From assembly GCA_003996215.1 (NCBI GenBank), contig QJPP01000027.1, forward strand, positions 744,001-808,000: a stretch of DNA of 64,000 bases, in the 5' to 3' direction. The position numbers and the translations under genes are program-made. Below, piece after piece: positions 21,802-33,887 of the stretch. Positions within the stretch are counted from its first letter, which is position 1. Each line of letters opens with the position of its first letter. The notes under the pieces are model-generated. The model was not told the origin of the DNA. It made no database searches and saw only the letters and a program-made list of their open reading frames with translations. The DNA comes from Jaltomata sinuosa (lineage: Eukaryota > Streptophyta > Magnoliopsida > Solanales > Solanaceae).

Positions 21802-23145
21802 TCTGTTCCTATTGTGAATGAGTTTCTAGAAGTGTTTCCCGAGGATTTGCCTGGAGTCCCGAGCGAGCGAGAGATAGACTTTGGGATAGATCTTCTCCCA
21901 GATACAAATCCTATCTCTATTCCTCCCTATAGAATGGCTCCCGTGGAACTCAAAGAGTTGAAAGATCAGTTGAAGGATCTTCTTGATAAAGGTTTCATCA
22001 GGCCTAGCATTTCTCCATGGGGTGCCCCAGTTTTGTTTGTTCGGAAGAAAGATGGTTCTCTTAGAATGTGTATTGACTACCGTAAATTGAACAAGGTTAC
22101 AATCAAGAATAAATATCCCATTCCTAGGATTGATAACTTGTTCGATCAGCTTCAGGGTGCTAGTTTCTTCTCCAAGATTGACCTTAGATCCGTTTATTAT
22201 CAGCTTCGTGTTAGAGAGTGTGACATCCCAAAGACAGGACTCGGTATGGTCATTATGAATTTGTTGTGATGTCTTTTAGTCTAACAAATTCTCCTGCAGC
22301 TTTTATGGATTTGATGAACCGTGTGTTCAAACAGTATTTGGAATGTGTTCGTGATTGTTTTCATTGATGATATCCTCATCTACTCTCGGAGTGAGGAGGA
22401 GCATACAGATCACTTGAGGGTTGTGTTGAAAACTCTCAAGGATAGACAGTTTTTTGCTAAGTTTAGCAAGTGTGAGTTTTGGATGCAGTCTATTGCTTTT
22501 CTAGGTCATATTGTGACTAAAGATGGTATTCGAGTTGATTCTCAAAAGATTGAGGTAGTAAAGAACTGGCCTAGACCTACTTCCCCATCTGATATTAGGA
22601 GCTTTTTGGGTTTGGCTAGTTACTACAGGAGGTTTGTGGAGGAATTTTCTTCTATTGCTGCCCCTTTGACCCGATTGACTCAGAAGAAGGTAAAATTTCA
22701 ATGGTCTGACTTATGTGAGAAGAACTTTCAGGAGTTGAAGACTAGATTGACCACAGCTCCAGTGTTAGCTCTACCCGAGGGCCTAGATTATTTAATTGTG
22801 TATTGTGATGCTTCTTGGATTGGTTTGTGTTGTGTTTTTATGCAGTGTGGTATGGTGATTTCTTATGCTTCGAGATAGCTTAAGACTCATGAGAAGAACT
22901 ATCCTACTCATGATCTTGAGTTGGCAGCCGTGGTCTTTTCTTTGAAGATTTGGAGACATTATTCGTATGGGATGCATGTGGATATATTAACCGATCATAA
23001 GAGTCTTCAGTATGTTTTCACTCAAAAGGAATTGAATTTGCGACAAAGGAGATGGCTTGAGCTCCTTAAGGATTATGATATGAGTGTGCTTTACCATCCG
23101 GGTAAGGCCAATGTCATGGCGGATGCTTTGAGTAGACTATCCATG
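21802..23145 (+). pseudogene. T2 reverse transcriptase and RNase H, frameshifted
   Basis: RT opens with NEFLEVFPEDLPGVPSERE (21814). The motifs WGAPVLFVRKKDGSLRMCIDY and FSKIDLRS are intact. A 7-base deletion near 22233 and an extra base near 22337-22350 shift the frame. The extra base is shared with T1. The catalytic box FIDDIL (22360-22377) is intact, unlike T1. A stop at 22876 lies between the tether and RNase H. RNase H keeps VYCDAS, TDHKSLQY and NVMADALSR (to about 23130). Confidence 0.9.
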
Positions 23146-24722
23146 GGAAGTGTGTCTTCTGTTGAAGATGAGAAGAAGGAATTGGTTAAGGAGGTTCATA
23201 GGCTAGCTCGGTTGGGAGTTCGGCTTGTGGACTCGACAGAAGGTGGTGTGATTGTGCAAAATGGTGCTGAATCATCTTTGGTAGCTAAGGTGAAGGCAAA
23301 GCAAGACAAGGATCCCATTCTACTTCAGCTTAAGGGTGCAGTTCATCAGCAGCGGGTGGAGGTTTTCTCCCAAGGGGGAGATGGTGTGCTTCGTTACCAG
23401 GGTCTCTTATGTGTGCCATATGTAGATGGGTTGAGACAGAAAATTCTGGCTGAGGCTCACAGTTCTAGATATTCCATTCATTCGGGTGCTACTAAGATGT
23501 ACCGTGATCTACGGGAAGTCTTTTGGTGGAATGGTATGAAGAGGGACATAACTGGGTTTGTGGTTAAGTGTCCCAGCTGTCAACAAGTAAAAGTGGAGCA
23601 TCAAAGGTCGGGTGGAATGATTCAAGATATTGACCTTCCTACTTGGAAATGGGAAGCAATCAATATGGACTTTATTAATGGATTGCCTCGTACTCGAAGG
23701 CAACATGATTCCATTTGGGTGATTGTCGACCGGATGACCAAGTCATCCCACTTCTTGGCTGTTAAGACTACTGATTCAGTAGACGACTATGCCAGACTCT
23801 ACATTCGAGGGATAGTTCGATTGCATGGTGTTCCCTTGTCCATCATTTTTTATAGAGGACCTCAGTTTACATCTTAGTTTTGGAGATCATTTCAGAAAGG
23901 TCTTGGTACCTAGGTGAAGCTTAGCACAACTTTTCACCCTCAGACAGACAGCCAGGCAGAGCACACTATTCAGATTTTGGAGGATATGTTGAGAGCGTGT
24001 GTGATTGATTTCAAAGGTAATTGGGATGATCACTTACCTCTTATCGAGTTTGCCTACAACAACAGCTTTCACTCTAGCATCCAGATGGCTCCGTACGAGG
24101 CACTATATGGTCGGAGATGTAGGTCTCATATTGGTTGGTTTGAAGTAGGTGAGGCAGCCTTGATTGGTCCAGATTTGATTCATGAGACTATGGAGAAGGT
24201 TCAGCTTATTAGGGAGAGGTTGAAGACCTCTCAGAGTCGACAGAAATCTTATGCGGATGTGAGGAGAAGGGAGTTGGAATTCAAAGTTGATGATTGGGCT
24301 TTCCTAAAAGTGTCACCCATGAAGGAGGTGATGAGGTTTGGAAAGAAAGGAAAGCTTAGTCCCCGTTTTGTAGGTCCTTACCGTATTGTGAAGAGAGTTG
24401 GTAACGTTGCTTATGAGTTGGAGTTGCCAACAGAGTTGGAAGCGGTTCACCCAGTTTTCCATGTTTCCTTGTTGAAGAAGTGTGTTGGTGATTCGAGCTT
24501 GATTGTCCATTTGGAGGATGTGGGTGTGAAGGATAGTCTCACCTATGAGGATGTTCCCGTAGAGATCCTCGATCATCAGATTCGGAGTTGAGGAATAAGG
24601 AAGTTGTTTCGGTAAAAGTTCTTTGGAGGAATCAGCTTGTTGAAGAAGCTACTTGGGAAGCGGAAGAGGCCATGAAGGCCAAATATCCTCATCTTTTTCC
24701 TTTCGATTCAGTTCCAGCTTGA
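23146..24722 (+). pseudogene. T2 integrase with chromodomain-like tail, inactive
   Basis: One frame runs through the intact HHCC region (EAHSSRYSIHSG ... CPSCQQVKVEH) and the core MDFINGLPRTRRQHDS. The second catalytic Asp is replaced by Tyr (FYRGPQFTS, near 23852); the Glu remains (QAEHTIQ, near 23957). Stops lie at 23875 and 23911. The GPY/F motif RFGKKGKLSPRFVGPYRI is at 24331-24384, followed by HPVFHVSLLKK. A one-base loss near 24586 ends the long frame at 24591; the tail (VKVLWRNQLVEEATWEAEE) follows in the next frame to TGA 24720-24722. Confidence 0.9.
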
Positions 24723-24942
24723 GGTACTAGTTTTCTCCTTAGTATGTCCCTCTGATCCTGTTCCATTAGTTCCCTCCATGATCTTAGCATGCATTCATGT
24801 TTTCGAAGTTGATTTGACTATGTTTTAAGTTGAAAGGTTCAGTTTTCATGTTTACACCTTGATTTCCTTGTTTGGATTGTTGGTTGCGCTGATTTCTCTC
24901 CTGTTTCCCCTTGTTTAGTCTTCATTCGAGGATGAATGATCC

Positions 24943-24956
24943 CAAGGGGGAGATAT
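24943..24956 (+). other. T2 polypurine tract
   Basis: AAGGGGGAGATAT directly before the right LTR. Confidence 0.87.
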
Positions 24957-26992
24957 TGTAACCCTCTGGAATTCGATCCAGTTAATAAGCTCAGAATCCA
25001 GAACTTTAGGCAGCTGTGTGGCCACCATGGGCAGCCACCAAGGGCGTCATTGTCGTGATGGGCCATGGGGCGCGTCATGGAAACCAGCCACCGACCGCTG
25101 CGCATATCCCCTCTGCCCGACGGGCGGTCACGACGGGCGTCATAGGAGTGACGGCCCATGTAACCCACCATCGGGATCCTTCAGCAGCCTTGTCCCTGCT
25201 CCCCGGTGCCTCGATGGGCTATGCCACTGGCGTCGTGGCTGCGACGGCCCAGTGGGGCCACATCGTCAGAACCCTCCAGGAAGCCCCTAGTCCTGACAAG
25301 CTATCCGAAGCCTTGGCCGATGGGCCGTCATAGGCTCGACGCCCATCAGGTAGCCCATGAGGCGGCCCATTTTCCTGAAATTTCTTATTTAAGTCCCAGG
25401 GGTATTTTAGTCATTACCCACCCTTTTAACTCAAAAATAATGTCGTTTTGACTATTTCAAGTAGGGTTTTCACCCTTATTAGCCTAAGTCCTATCTCATT
25501 ACTTCACTCTTCTTCCAAAAAGGGAAAAAAAATCCAAGCTCCAATTTCAAGCCTCTTAAGTCTTTCCAATTCAAGTGGACTATCTTCAATCAAGGTATGT
25601 GGGTATTCAACAATGGGTTCCTTTCACCCTTGTTTCTGAAACCCCAAATTCTTATTTTTGAATTATGAACTTGTGAAATTAGGGTTTTGAACTAAATTGG
25701 GGAAAACTTATGAAATTAGTTTCTATGCATGAATTCATGGTTTCCTATGGTTTATCTATGATTTTATTAAGATTTCTTAATTGGTTTCAAAATCCCATGC
25801 ATTAAAGTTTAATTCTAGCATGATTCCATTGAATTGCATGATTTCAAGTTAAAGTTTACATGTTTAGATAACATATCCTTATGTATTTACGAAATTGCAT
25901 ACCTAATTCTTCAAGTATGATTTAAGAAAGAAAAGTATGTTTTGAATTATGGCTATGCTAAGCTTCATGAACTTATGATATGAGAATTAGATGATGCCCG
26001 ATGTGTTTTCATGCTTTTCAAACAAGAATTGGCATGAAATTGTGCCACTATAAGATTATGAGATATATGTATATATTTTAGGAGTAATATTTAGCACCGA
26101 GCAACGAGGGTTCGATTACCCAAGTCCAAAAACTACGTTGCCTGCGTAGGTTATGAAATGAAGTGCCCTATGGGCTTATGAGAATGGATCCACATCTTGA
26201 TAATGGCGTCCTGTGTCTTAGCAGGCATTAGAGAAGCTTTGCTAACTAGGGTTATATAGTTGGGGATGGTGACTCATTCCTTGGCAAGGTTCAAGTCATC
26301 TTTGCTAACTAGAGTTATATAGTTAGATTCCATGTAGCTCACATGGTCTATTATCGGTTATAAGAAACTCCCGTATGAATGATTTCAAGTTTTCTAAGCT
26401 TTATGATATCTTATTTTGAAGTTTTGACCACGAATCCATGCTTATTACTCAAACTATGATATTGACTTATGACTTCTTCGATTATGCATGAATTCAGTTT
26501 TCAACTATGTTTTAAGCAAGCTTTCATATTATTTATGCATATCTCGCATACTCGGTACATCCTATAGTACTAACGCATATCTTGCACTGCATCCTTTGAT
26601 GATGCAGATTCAGGAGTCCCTTCCCAGGCACGTGGCTAGAGCCTCCGGGCCACTCTATCTGTCAGCTGTCAGTGAGTCCTCTTAGGTCGAGGACTAGTCA
26701 TATTTTTAGCTTGTGTTAGATTTTCATTTCCGTACTTCGAGTTAGCTAGGGTCTTGTCCTAGCAACTCTATATGTTATGTGTAGAGGCTTTCCATACATA
26801 GACAGTATTCGAGTCTTTTGGATCTTGTATGCATTTTTGGCTTGACTATCCATTTATGCTATTCTGACTTTATCTATTATGCTTCCGCTTATCTTTTGTT
26901 ATGCTTGAGAATGCTATGACCAAGGTTTAGCTTGGGGAACTTGTGGTCCCAAGTCTCGTGTTATGTCTAGGGGGTAACCTCGGGGCGTGATA
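24957..26992 (+). repeat. T2 3' LTR
   Basis: TGTAACCCTCTGG at 24957. The terminal CA has become TA (CGTGATA, 26986-26992). The word array is at 25010-25370. The donor-like AAG|GTATGT is at 25595. Confidence 0.93.
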
Positions 26993-26997
26993 TTATA

Positions 26998-27866
26998 CCC
27001 CATGTCAACCGTTATAGCGGTTGACACTGCGCTACAGTGACGATCGCTATAGCGGAGAAATTCCTGCTATAGCAAAAGTCAAGGCAGTCAACTCCACTAT
27101 AGCGGGTGTCTACTGCTATGGAGGTACCACTATAGTGGTATTGAGACACAATAGCAGAACAATGGGACGAGAAAACCCAAAACTGGTTTTATAATTTCAT
27201 TCCAAAAATGGATTTTATAATTTCATTCTCTCCTCTTCATCCCAAAAAATAGATGAGGGTTACTCCAAAAATCCTCTTAGGCTGCTCCAAAGCCTTTGAG
27301 CCTTGGGGAGGAGAGATTCCGGCTAAATAGAAGCGAAACCATGGATTTTAAACTTGTTCTCTGTCAGAAAACACCTTCATGGAGTCAGATATTTCTTGTT
27401 CAAACCTCTGCAGCTGATGCATGTCGTCCAGGTAGGCTAGGTTTTTCATTGAGTAGACTTAGACTTGTATTTCATTTCATATTATTGTTATAGAATGATG
27501 GAAGGATTCATGCTTAGGCTTTCGGGCATGGAGTCTGGAGGAATATTGTATTGCTTGACTGGATTTTTGGAATGGGAATGAGAAGGTTAGGGGAATGTAG
27601 TTCATTCTGGGCTATTTATATTTGTTAATTGATGTGTGATGTTAGAATCCAAGAAAACTAGATTGTTGGGTAGGTTCGGGGAATTGAAAATAATGTGAAT
27701 TAAATAAGTGGTTGGTTATAGCAGGTTTTCGGGATGATCTCAAATAAAGGTAATGGAATAAACAGGAAGAGTGGGTGTTTCAATGTTAAGGGATGTTTTC
27801 CCTAAACTGTATTTGTCTTTAAATAAGGGTTCTAGATGTGTTGTTGCGACTATATATGTCTAGAGG
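26998..27866 (+). repeat. Element B 5' LTR, piece 2, with CGCTATAGCGG array
   Basis: Matches 34251-35060. The array at 27008-27150 holds repeats of CCGCTATAGCGG-like words. A donor-like CAG|GTAGGC lies at 27432 and is degraded in the right LTR. The last 5 bases agagg (27862-27866) are the left target copy of the solo LTR. Confidence 0.92.
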
Positions 27867-30053
27867 TTTCACGACCACGACCGTCATGAGTGAAACCCAC
27901 CCAACCCACAGATGAGCGAACCATTAGAGTCCAACTCTTAGCTTAGCCTAACAGTTTAAAACCAGTGCAGAAAGTAAACTAGCATTCAATCTTGAATAAA
28001 ACCAACTCTATAAATAAAATAAAAAAAATGCAGAAATCCCTCCCTAGAATCTGAAAGTCATCGTATTAAAAACATCTATCAAACTAGAGTATGGGGATGC
28101 AACCCCAAAACAAAAGTAATAGTCTAAGCCTGAAATAAGTGGGATACAACTAATAAGAAAGAAACCAAGGCAGCTCGATCGAACAGCTCATCCTTGATAT
28201 CTTGAAGTGTCTGGCCTACAAGTGAGCTCGTGTGTCAACCGACAGAAGATTTCATGTACTCACAAAAATATAAGCAAGTGTAGTATCAGTACACAACCAC
28301 TGTGTACTGATAGGATCATCAGCCAACTCCAAGTAAAACAGTGTATGAAAAAGTATGGAAATCAAGCAAGAGTACAGAAAACACATAGGCAAATCAATAG
28401 GTATTCCTAGACTACAAGTATCTACCTAACTTGTCCCACATGTAAATCACTTCACAGTTATGATCAATAATCCATAACACAAACAGTCATATTCTGCTAC
28501 ATATCCCGGACCCATCCTAGATCGCCTCTGGGCAACACCTAAGTGTCAGACAAACCACCCGGTCTACACCAAGACCAACTCGTAAAGCAATGTGACAACC
28601 CGGACTCTCAAAGACCAAAATATGCAACCACAATTCAAGTTCACAACCCTGTCCACTCAAGGAACCATTAAATAAAGATGCAACAACACAATAAAGTAAA
28701 CCCATACCAGGCGTGGTACCCGAGCCAACCATTAGTATATTTCGTACCAGGCATGGTACCCGTGCCAACCGTTAGTATTTCTCCATACCAGGCGTGGTAC
28801 TCGAGCCAACCGAAGTCATACAATCCACAGTCACAAAAATGAACAATCAACTTGTAAAACCAACAAGCATAATACAACGTTCAATTTCCCAGACTGCTAA
28901 CAGGACTATTGGACACTTCTAATCATTCCCTAAGTAATGCATTTCAAACAAATACTTAGATAAGAGTACTTAAACACACACAGCATACAGGAAGCAAACC
29001 ATCACCTACCTCGAAATGATCAAAAGCTCTACACAACTAGAGCTTTCTCGTTTCCCGAAGTTCTTGCTGGTTCTTGGTCTAAAATAACACACAATAACCA
29101 ATAATTAATCTTTATGGCCTAAATTTCACCTGGATTACGTATAATCCTAAATGTTGGGCCACCCATGATCATTCCACCCTTTTTCCTGGCTTCCCGCCAT
29201 TAATTCATCTAGTTCTACTATTTTTACGAATAAAAATAGGAAATTAAGGTCACATGATCATAAAACAGTAAATTTGGCAACACCCAAGAACTTCTACACA
29301 TAGAATCCCTCTTTTTTCCCCGGATTCTACCCTCACTAAGTAATTCCAAACCTTTCTCCAAGTCCACTCCTAGCAATTCTACCACATCGGAAAAGTATTA
29401 CGGAGTTCGGGGAGTATAAACCTTACCTTAGGGAAGAAAAATAATAAAGAATAGAGGGAAAATGTCGGAAATCGCCCTAGCCCTTCTCCTAAATGAACTT
29501 GTGAAAATTGAATATTTTTGAGGAAGTTTCTGCATTAAATTCCATCATGCTCCGATATAGCGGTCCACTCCGTTATAGCGGTACAGCCGTAGCAGAGTCA
29601 ACCGCTATGGCGAAGGTTGACCGACTTGACTTCCGTTGTAGCGGTAATTTTTCCGCTATAGCGCAGGTCACCATGGCGGAGTGTCAACTGCTGTAGCAGT
29701 TGACATGGGACAGAAAGTCATAAAATCTCCAAAACTAGTCCATTTTACAACACACTTATTTTCTCGACTCCCCGAAATAACCCCTTCATGTCAACCTCAA
29801 TTCCAGGAGTTCTACTTACCCAAATTTAATTCCAAAAAGTCCCTCGAACTCCTTTATGTGTTAGCTATGAGGAAAACTAGCTCACATCAAGACATCAAAT
29901 CCAATCATTACCTAGATTTCCCTAGATCATACCTCACCCCAAAACCGGCTGAGACTAGCCTAGCCCAGAATTTCAAACTCCCAAACCCGGAGTTTTCTAA
30001 CTCTAAAAATTAGTATGAATGATTTACCCGTAATGATGGAACCAATTATTATA
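27867..30053 (-). mobile_element. Solo LTR of an A/B-related family, minus strand
   Basis: Occupies a site that is empty in B's other LTR (35056-35060), with duplication agagg/aaagg. No interior is present, so this is a recombination product. The left end resembles the end of A's LTR (cacgac... against cacgatc...), and the right end keeps the taatgatgga block of A. Both terminal dinucleotides are mutated (TA start, AA end on the minus strand). It contains the CGCTATAGCGG array (29552-29705), three GTACCAGGCRTGGTAC palindromes (28704, 28744, 28785; the first and third begin with A) and a donor-like AAG|GTAAGG at 29426. Confidence 0.88.
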
Positions 30054-30058
30054 AAAGG

Positions 30059-31989
30059 GTAACCTGGGAGTTAGTCTTCGGACGGGTTATCAAGATTACT
30101 GTTATGAGCCATGTTGCCAAGTAGGTGATGGTTATTGTTTACCCAATGCAAATATGTGTTCATGTAACTGTGGCTTAGTATTGTACGTACATTGCATGCC
30201 TAGGGAATGGAATTGTGAATATCTAATTATCAGGGTGTCAATTACAAGTGTGTTTGTTCATTTAATATTGACTTGTTTGATTATGTATGACATTCAATTG
30301 GCTCGGGTACCATGGCTGGTACAGGATACTTATCGGTTAGCTTAAGTACCATGCCTGGTATAAGTTTTATAATGGTTGGCTAGGGTACTATGCCTGGTAC
30401 AGGTTCTATTTTTGTTGGCTAGGGTACCACGCCTAGTACGGAATTGATTTCTATATGTGTGTTGATTCCTTGAGAGAACCAGGTTTATCTTCAATTGATA
30501 TTCTTTACATATTAGTTTCCTAAGGGGGGCGGGATTTATTGTTGCTTGACATATATATTGGTCCTTGAGTGATTGGGCTAGTATGTGTAAGTTTTAAGTG
30601 GTTTCTTTGAGTAAACTGGGGTTGCATGTAAATGCCATAGACAATGTCCTAGGGATCCTTAGGTGGTCCGGGTTGCTTGCAAGCTGTGACATAATTATAG
30701 GTGGTCTGGTTACTTGCATAGTCGGGCAAGACTTATATGGGTTTTGAGTCCGGTTATTGACTGGGGGTCTTATTGATAGTCATCTGGACTTGGTTATTTC
30801 ATATCATCTGGTAATATTTGGTTAATGTCGTACCCTTGTAGTTCCCATTTTGGGTAAGAGTGACAAGCCGGCTAGCGATGATGTCTGGGCTAGTTGGTCA
30901 CAAGGATAGGGGTTGTAGGGTGTATTGCTTGATGGGTTCAAGGCAGGTGAACTTGGAGGGCCTAAGGTTCATAGGGAGTCAGGTTTGACTAAGTTAGTAA
31001 AACAAAGCTAGTATTTTGCGAGGGCCTGAACTGGCGAGGTGTCAAGGGTAAGAAACCTTGGGGGTTTAATACGCAGAACTCACAGGTAACTCATTATTTG
31101 GCTAAGTGCTAAGAGTCAAGGTGGTTGACTTTGGATCTTAATTTGAGTCAGGGTGGTAAATCATGGTTTAGTAGGTTGTCCCTCAACTGGCTAGTAGAGG
31201 CTGATAGTAGACCTGAGTATTGAAACTGGAACCACTGAGGTGCTTATAGTGGTTAGTAAGATGGGTGACTTGGGAAGTCCTAGTGTTAAGTGTGACTTGG
31301 GAAGTATAGTGTTAAGTGTTACTTGGGAAGTCTTAGAAATAAGTGTGACCTGGGAGGTCCTAATGTTAATGTGATTGTGGGAAAGTCCTAGTGTTATATT
31401 GGACCAGAATGGGATAGTACATGAGTCTCCTTGTTGTGGAGTTGGCAGCGGAGCGGGTTAGGAATGCTCGGGGGCTAGACATGCAGGTCGTAGCGGTAAT
31501 AGTACTAAAGTAAAGGTGGATTGTAAAGGACTGGATTCTTGTAATTTGCTGCATGTTTTCTCTTGATTTCTTATATGATGGTATGCAGTGGATTCAGGTC
31601 GACCTATGATGCCTACCAGTACGTATTGTTTGTACTGATGCTACTCTTGCTATACCTTTTTGGGTATAGTTTGGTTGCAGGATCAGTAACGTTTCATAGG
31701 TACAGGACGATGGCGATCTCCAGCAGCTTCTACTCTTTATTCCATGGTGGAAATTGTGTCTTCTCTTCACTTTCTTGTATTTATACTGTAGTAACTCTTT
31801 TACCTGTTTAGACTAGTTCCTAGGGAGGGTTTGTTTTCATGTTGTAAATGGTTTTTCTTATATTAAAAAAGGTTATTTTCTTATGCTTTATTTTATTTTC
31901 TGCATTTCCTGTTGGATTGGGTAGAAAGGATTCTCCTATCTAATTGTTTAGAGTAGGTTTTTGCACAGCCCGGTAGTTGGGTCATGATA
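30059..31989 (+). repeat. Element B 5' LTR, piece 3
   Basis: Matches 35061-37083. The LTR end reads CATGATA, where the other LTR has GTGACA. Contains the 39-bp-period palindromes (30307-30439), two units of the 50-bp repeat (30462-30560), and about five units of a ~30-bp repeat of the GTGACTTGGGAAGTCCTAG type (31258-31395). Confidence 0.92.
30307..30439 (+). repeat. Four palindromes at exact 39-bp spacing (B 5' LTR)
   Basis: GTACCATGCCTGGTAC-type words begin at 30307, 30346, 30385 and 30424. The arms GTACCA/TGGTAC are self-complementary around a 4-base centre. Confidence 0.92.
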
Positions 31990-33887
31990 GATGGTATAAG
32001 AGCCTAGGTTATCGGTATTCCAGTACAAGAGCAAATATTGAATAGAGTCCTGCGGATTAGTGTGTTGACGTCCACATCTAATCTTTGGAAAGCTATGAAA
32101 TATTCTAAGAAATATCTCTCTTCTTTCATTCCTTTAATGTGATTTGTTACTTGCTTGTATGGGTTTAGTCCAATTGATATCTTTTGATTCTAATTTGGAT
32201 CTCGACAAGGAAAAAGGATATTGTTTGACTCCAGTTGAAATGACACAAGCAAGAGAAATTAAAACTAGGAAGGTTCCAATTGGTATCTGGCCTTAGAGGC
32301 TATGTAAATGCATGGGCAATCGGCTAATGGTCATCCCTGAGATGAATAAAAGATGATAAACAGGCCTTGTTTTAGTGATAAAACATGAGATGGTTCTTAT
32401 GTGTATTGATGTTGTTTGAATGACTGCAAATGTGTGGTGTACATTTGTTTGAATTATTGTGAATTGTGAAAGGTAATAACTTGGTTATGTGTTAATGATT
32501 GAATAAATTCTTGTTTTGTGATTTCAAGGGAAAACAGTATGTTAAATGTTGGGCAGGGTCTTATCATTGGCAAAATGATAAGGAAAAAATGATATATATA
32601 CTTGTGGAAACTTATGTTTCAAGTGGTTTGTATGTGAATAAGTACCAGGGACAAGGGCTATTATTGCTTAATAGAGGGAATTGCACTAAGAAAATCTTTG
32701 TGGTAACTCATGATTGTGACTTATGAAAAATTTATTCCATCTTTAAAATGTGTTATTGCTTTAGTGATAAATTGTGGTATGCCTTAATTGAAATAGTTTG
32801 CATTACATTTGGGTATAGACTGACCGTTGATATAGAGGGTAAGGGAACAAAAAGGGATTGATGACTGTGGGGAAGCTCCGATTTCGGGACAATCACGATT
32901 GGTTGGAAACCATAGAAAGGAAAAAAGGGGACTAGTAGTGTACAATAATGGGAATGTGTTATTATACACGGTTCTGGTGTATTTCGTAATTGATTTTATG
33001 ATAATATAGTGCTAAATTCTCAACTATGTATAGTTGAGGTTGGTCTTTAGGTTATGTTTTAAGACCATAACGTGATTTCATGTGTTAATGTTGAAAACAA
33101 GGAAGGGGAATGAGAGAATTTTGAAGAGAATGGTAAATTTTATGGGTTGCTATTGTTGGGGGTCGCTATAGCGGTGTGCAAGCCACAATAGCGGGATGGG
33201 TAGGGAATAATCCCTATCCCATTTTCCCCTGTTTTATTTTTCATTCCTGGGTCATTTTAAATTGCTAATATAGCTGCGAGCTATTGCATGAATTATTTAG
33301 CATCTATGTGTGAAGGGTAGATATGGTAGCCCAGGGTATTAAAAAAATTATGATTGACCACTGGTGGGAATAATCACCAATGTAAAATTTGGCAAATTGA
33401 CCCGTAATTGACTTAGTAGTGTTGGACACTACTCATAGGCTTATGTTATGAGGGTGATTATTGGCTGGTTTATTATTGATGATCCTTATTGGTAGGGTCA
33501 GTTGAAGGAGTTCGGGTTTGTAGAAACTCTGGGTATAGCATTTAACGTAAAAGGGTCTAGTCCTCGTGGCATGGAAATTTGTTTTATTCATTAAGTGTGA
33601 ATTTCTTTCACTCTGGTGTTTTGACGAGGCCTCAAATTTCTTGGACACTCGAGGAGGGGTAATCTAATTAGCCTTGTGCATCTCAAAGGAAGGAATTTCT
33701 TGATAGAGTGAGAGTGAATTAAATTTTGATTGAGTTAGGTACACCGAGGGGTTTGAAAGTTTGGTGGATTGCATAAGACTATATTCACGTTGTCATGGTA
33801 GAGCGTTAAAGTTCAGGGGGAGGCTCCTTCTTCTCCTTCTGTCTTAGAGATTGTTCAGGGATGAACGATGGGTAAATTAGCATTTGT
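31990..33887 (+). other. Element B interior, non-coding
   Basis: 1.9 kb between the LTRs. The primer site is at the left end. The leader resembles A's leader (shared TCCAATTGATATC and a following AATTTGG block). One more CGCTATAGCGG word pair lies at 33170-33205. The end (GGGATGAACGATGGGTAAATT, 33859-33878) resembles the region before A's 3' LTR, but the purine tract is decayed. No gag or pol similarity is visible, and open frames are below 80 codons. Confidence 0.8.
31992..32004 (+). other. Element B primer binding site (mutated)
   Basis: TGGTATAAGAGCC, one mismatch to the usual Met-tRNA complement, two bases after the LTR end. Confidence 0.87.

Larger units (their letters stand above)
17901..26992 (+). 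mobile_element. Element T2: Ty3/gypsy LTR retrotransposon, sister family of T1, nearly full length, defective
   Basis: LTRs are 17901-19907 and 24957-26992. The target duplication is ttatg on the left and ttata (26993-26997) on the right, one mismatch. The uninterrupted site survives at 34246-34250 in B's other LTR. Domain order and protein sequence are close to T1, but the LTRs differ strongly in their first 400 bp. It is the best preserved of the autonomous-type elements here, yet still carries about ten disabling changes. Confidence 0.95.

Noticed and set aside
25016..25451. Overlapping Arg/Pro-rich frames in T2 right LTR
   Set aside because: By-products of the GC-rich word array; three frames are open at once.
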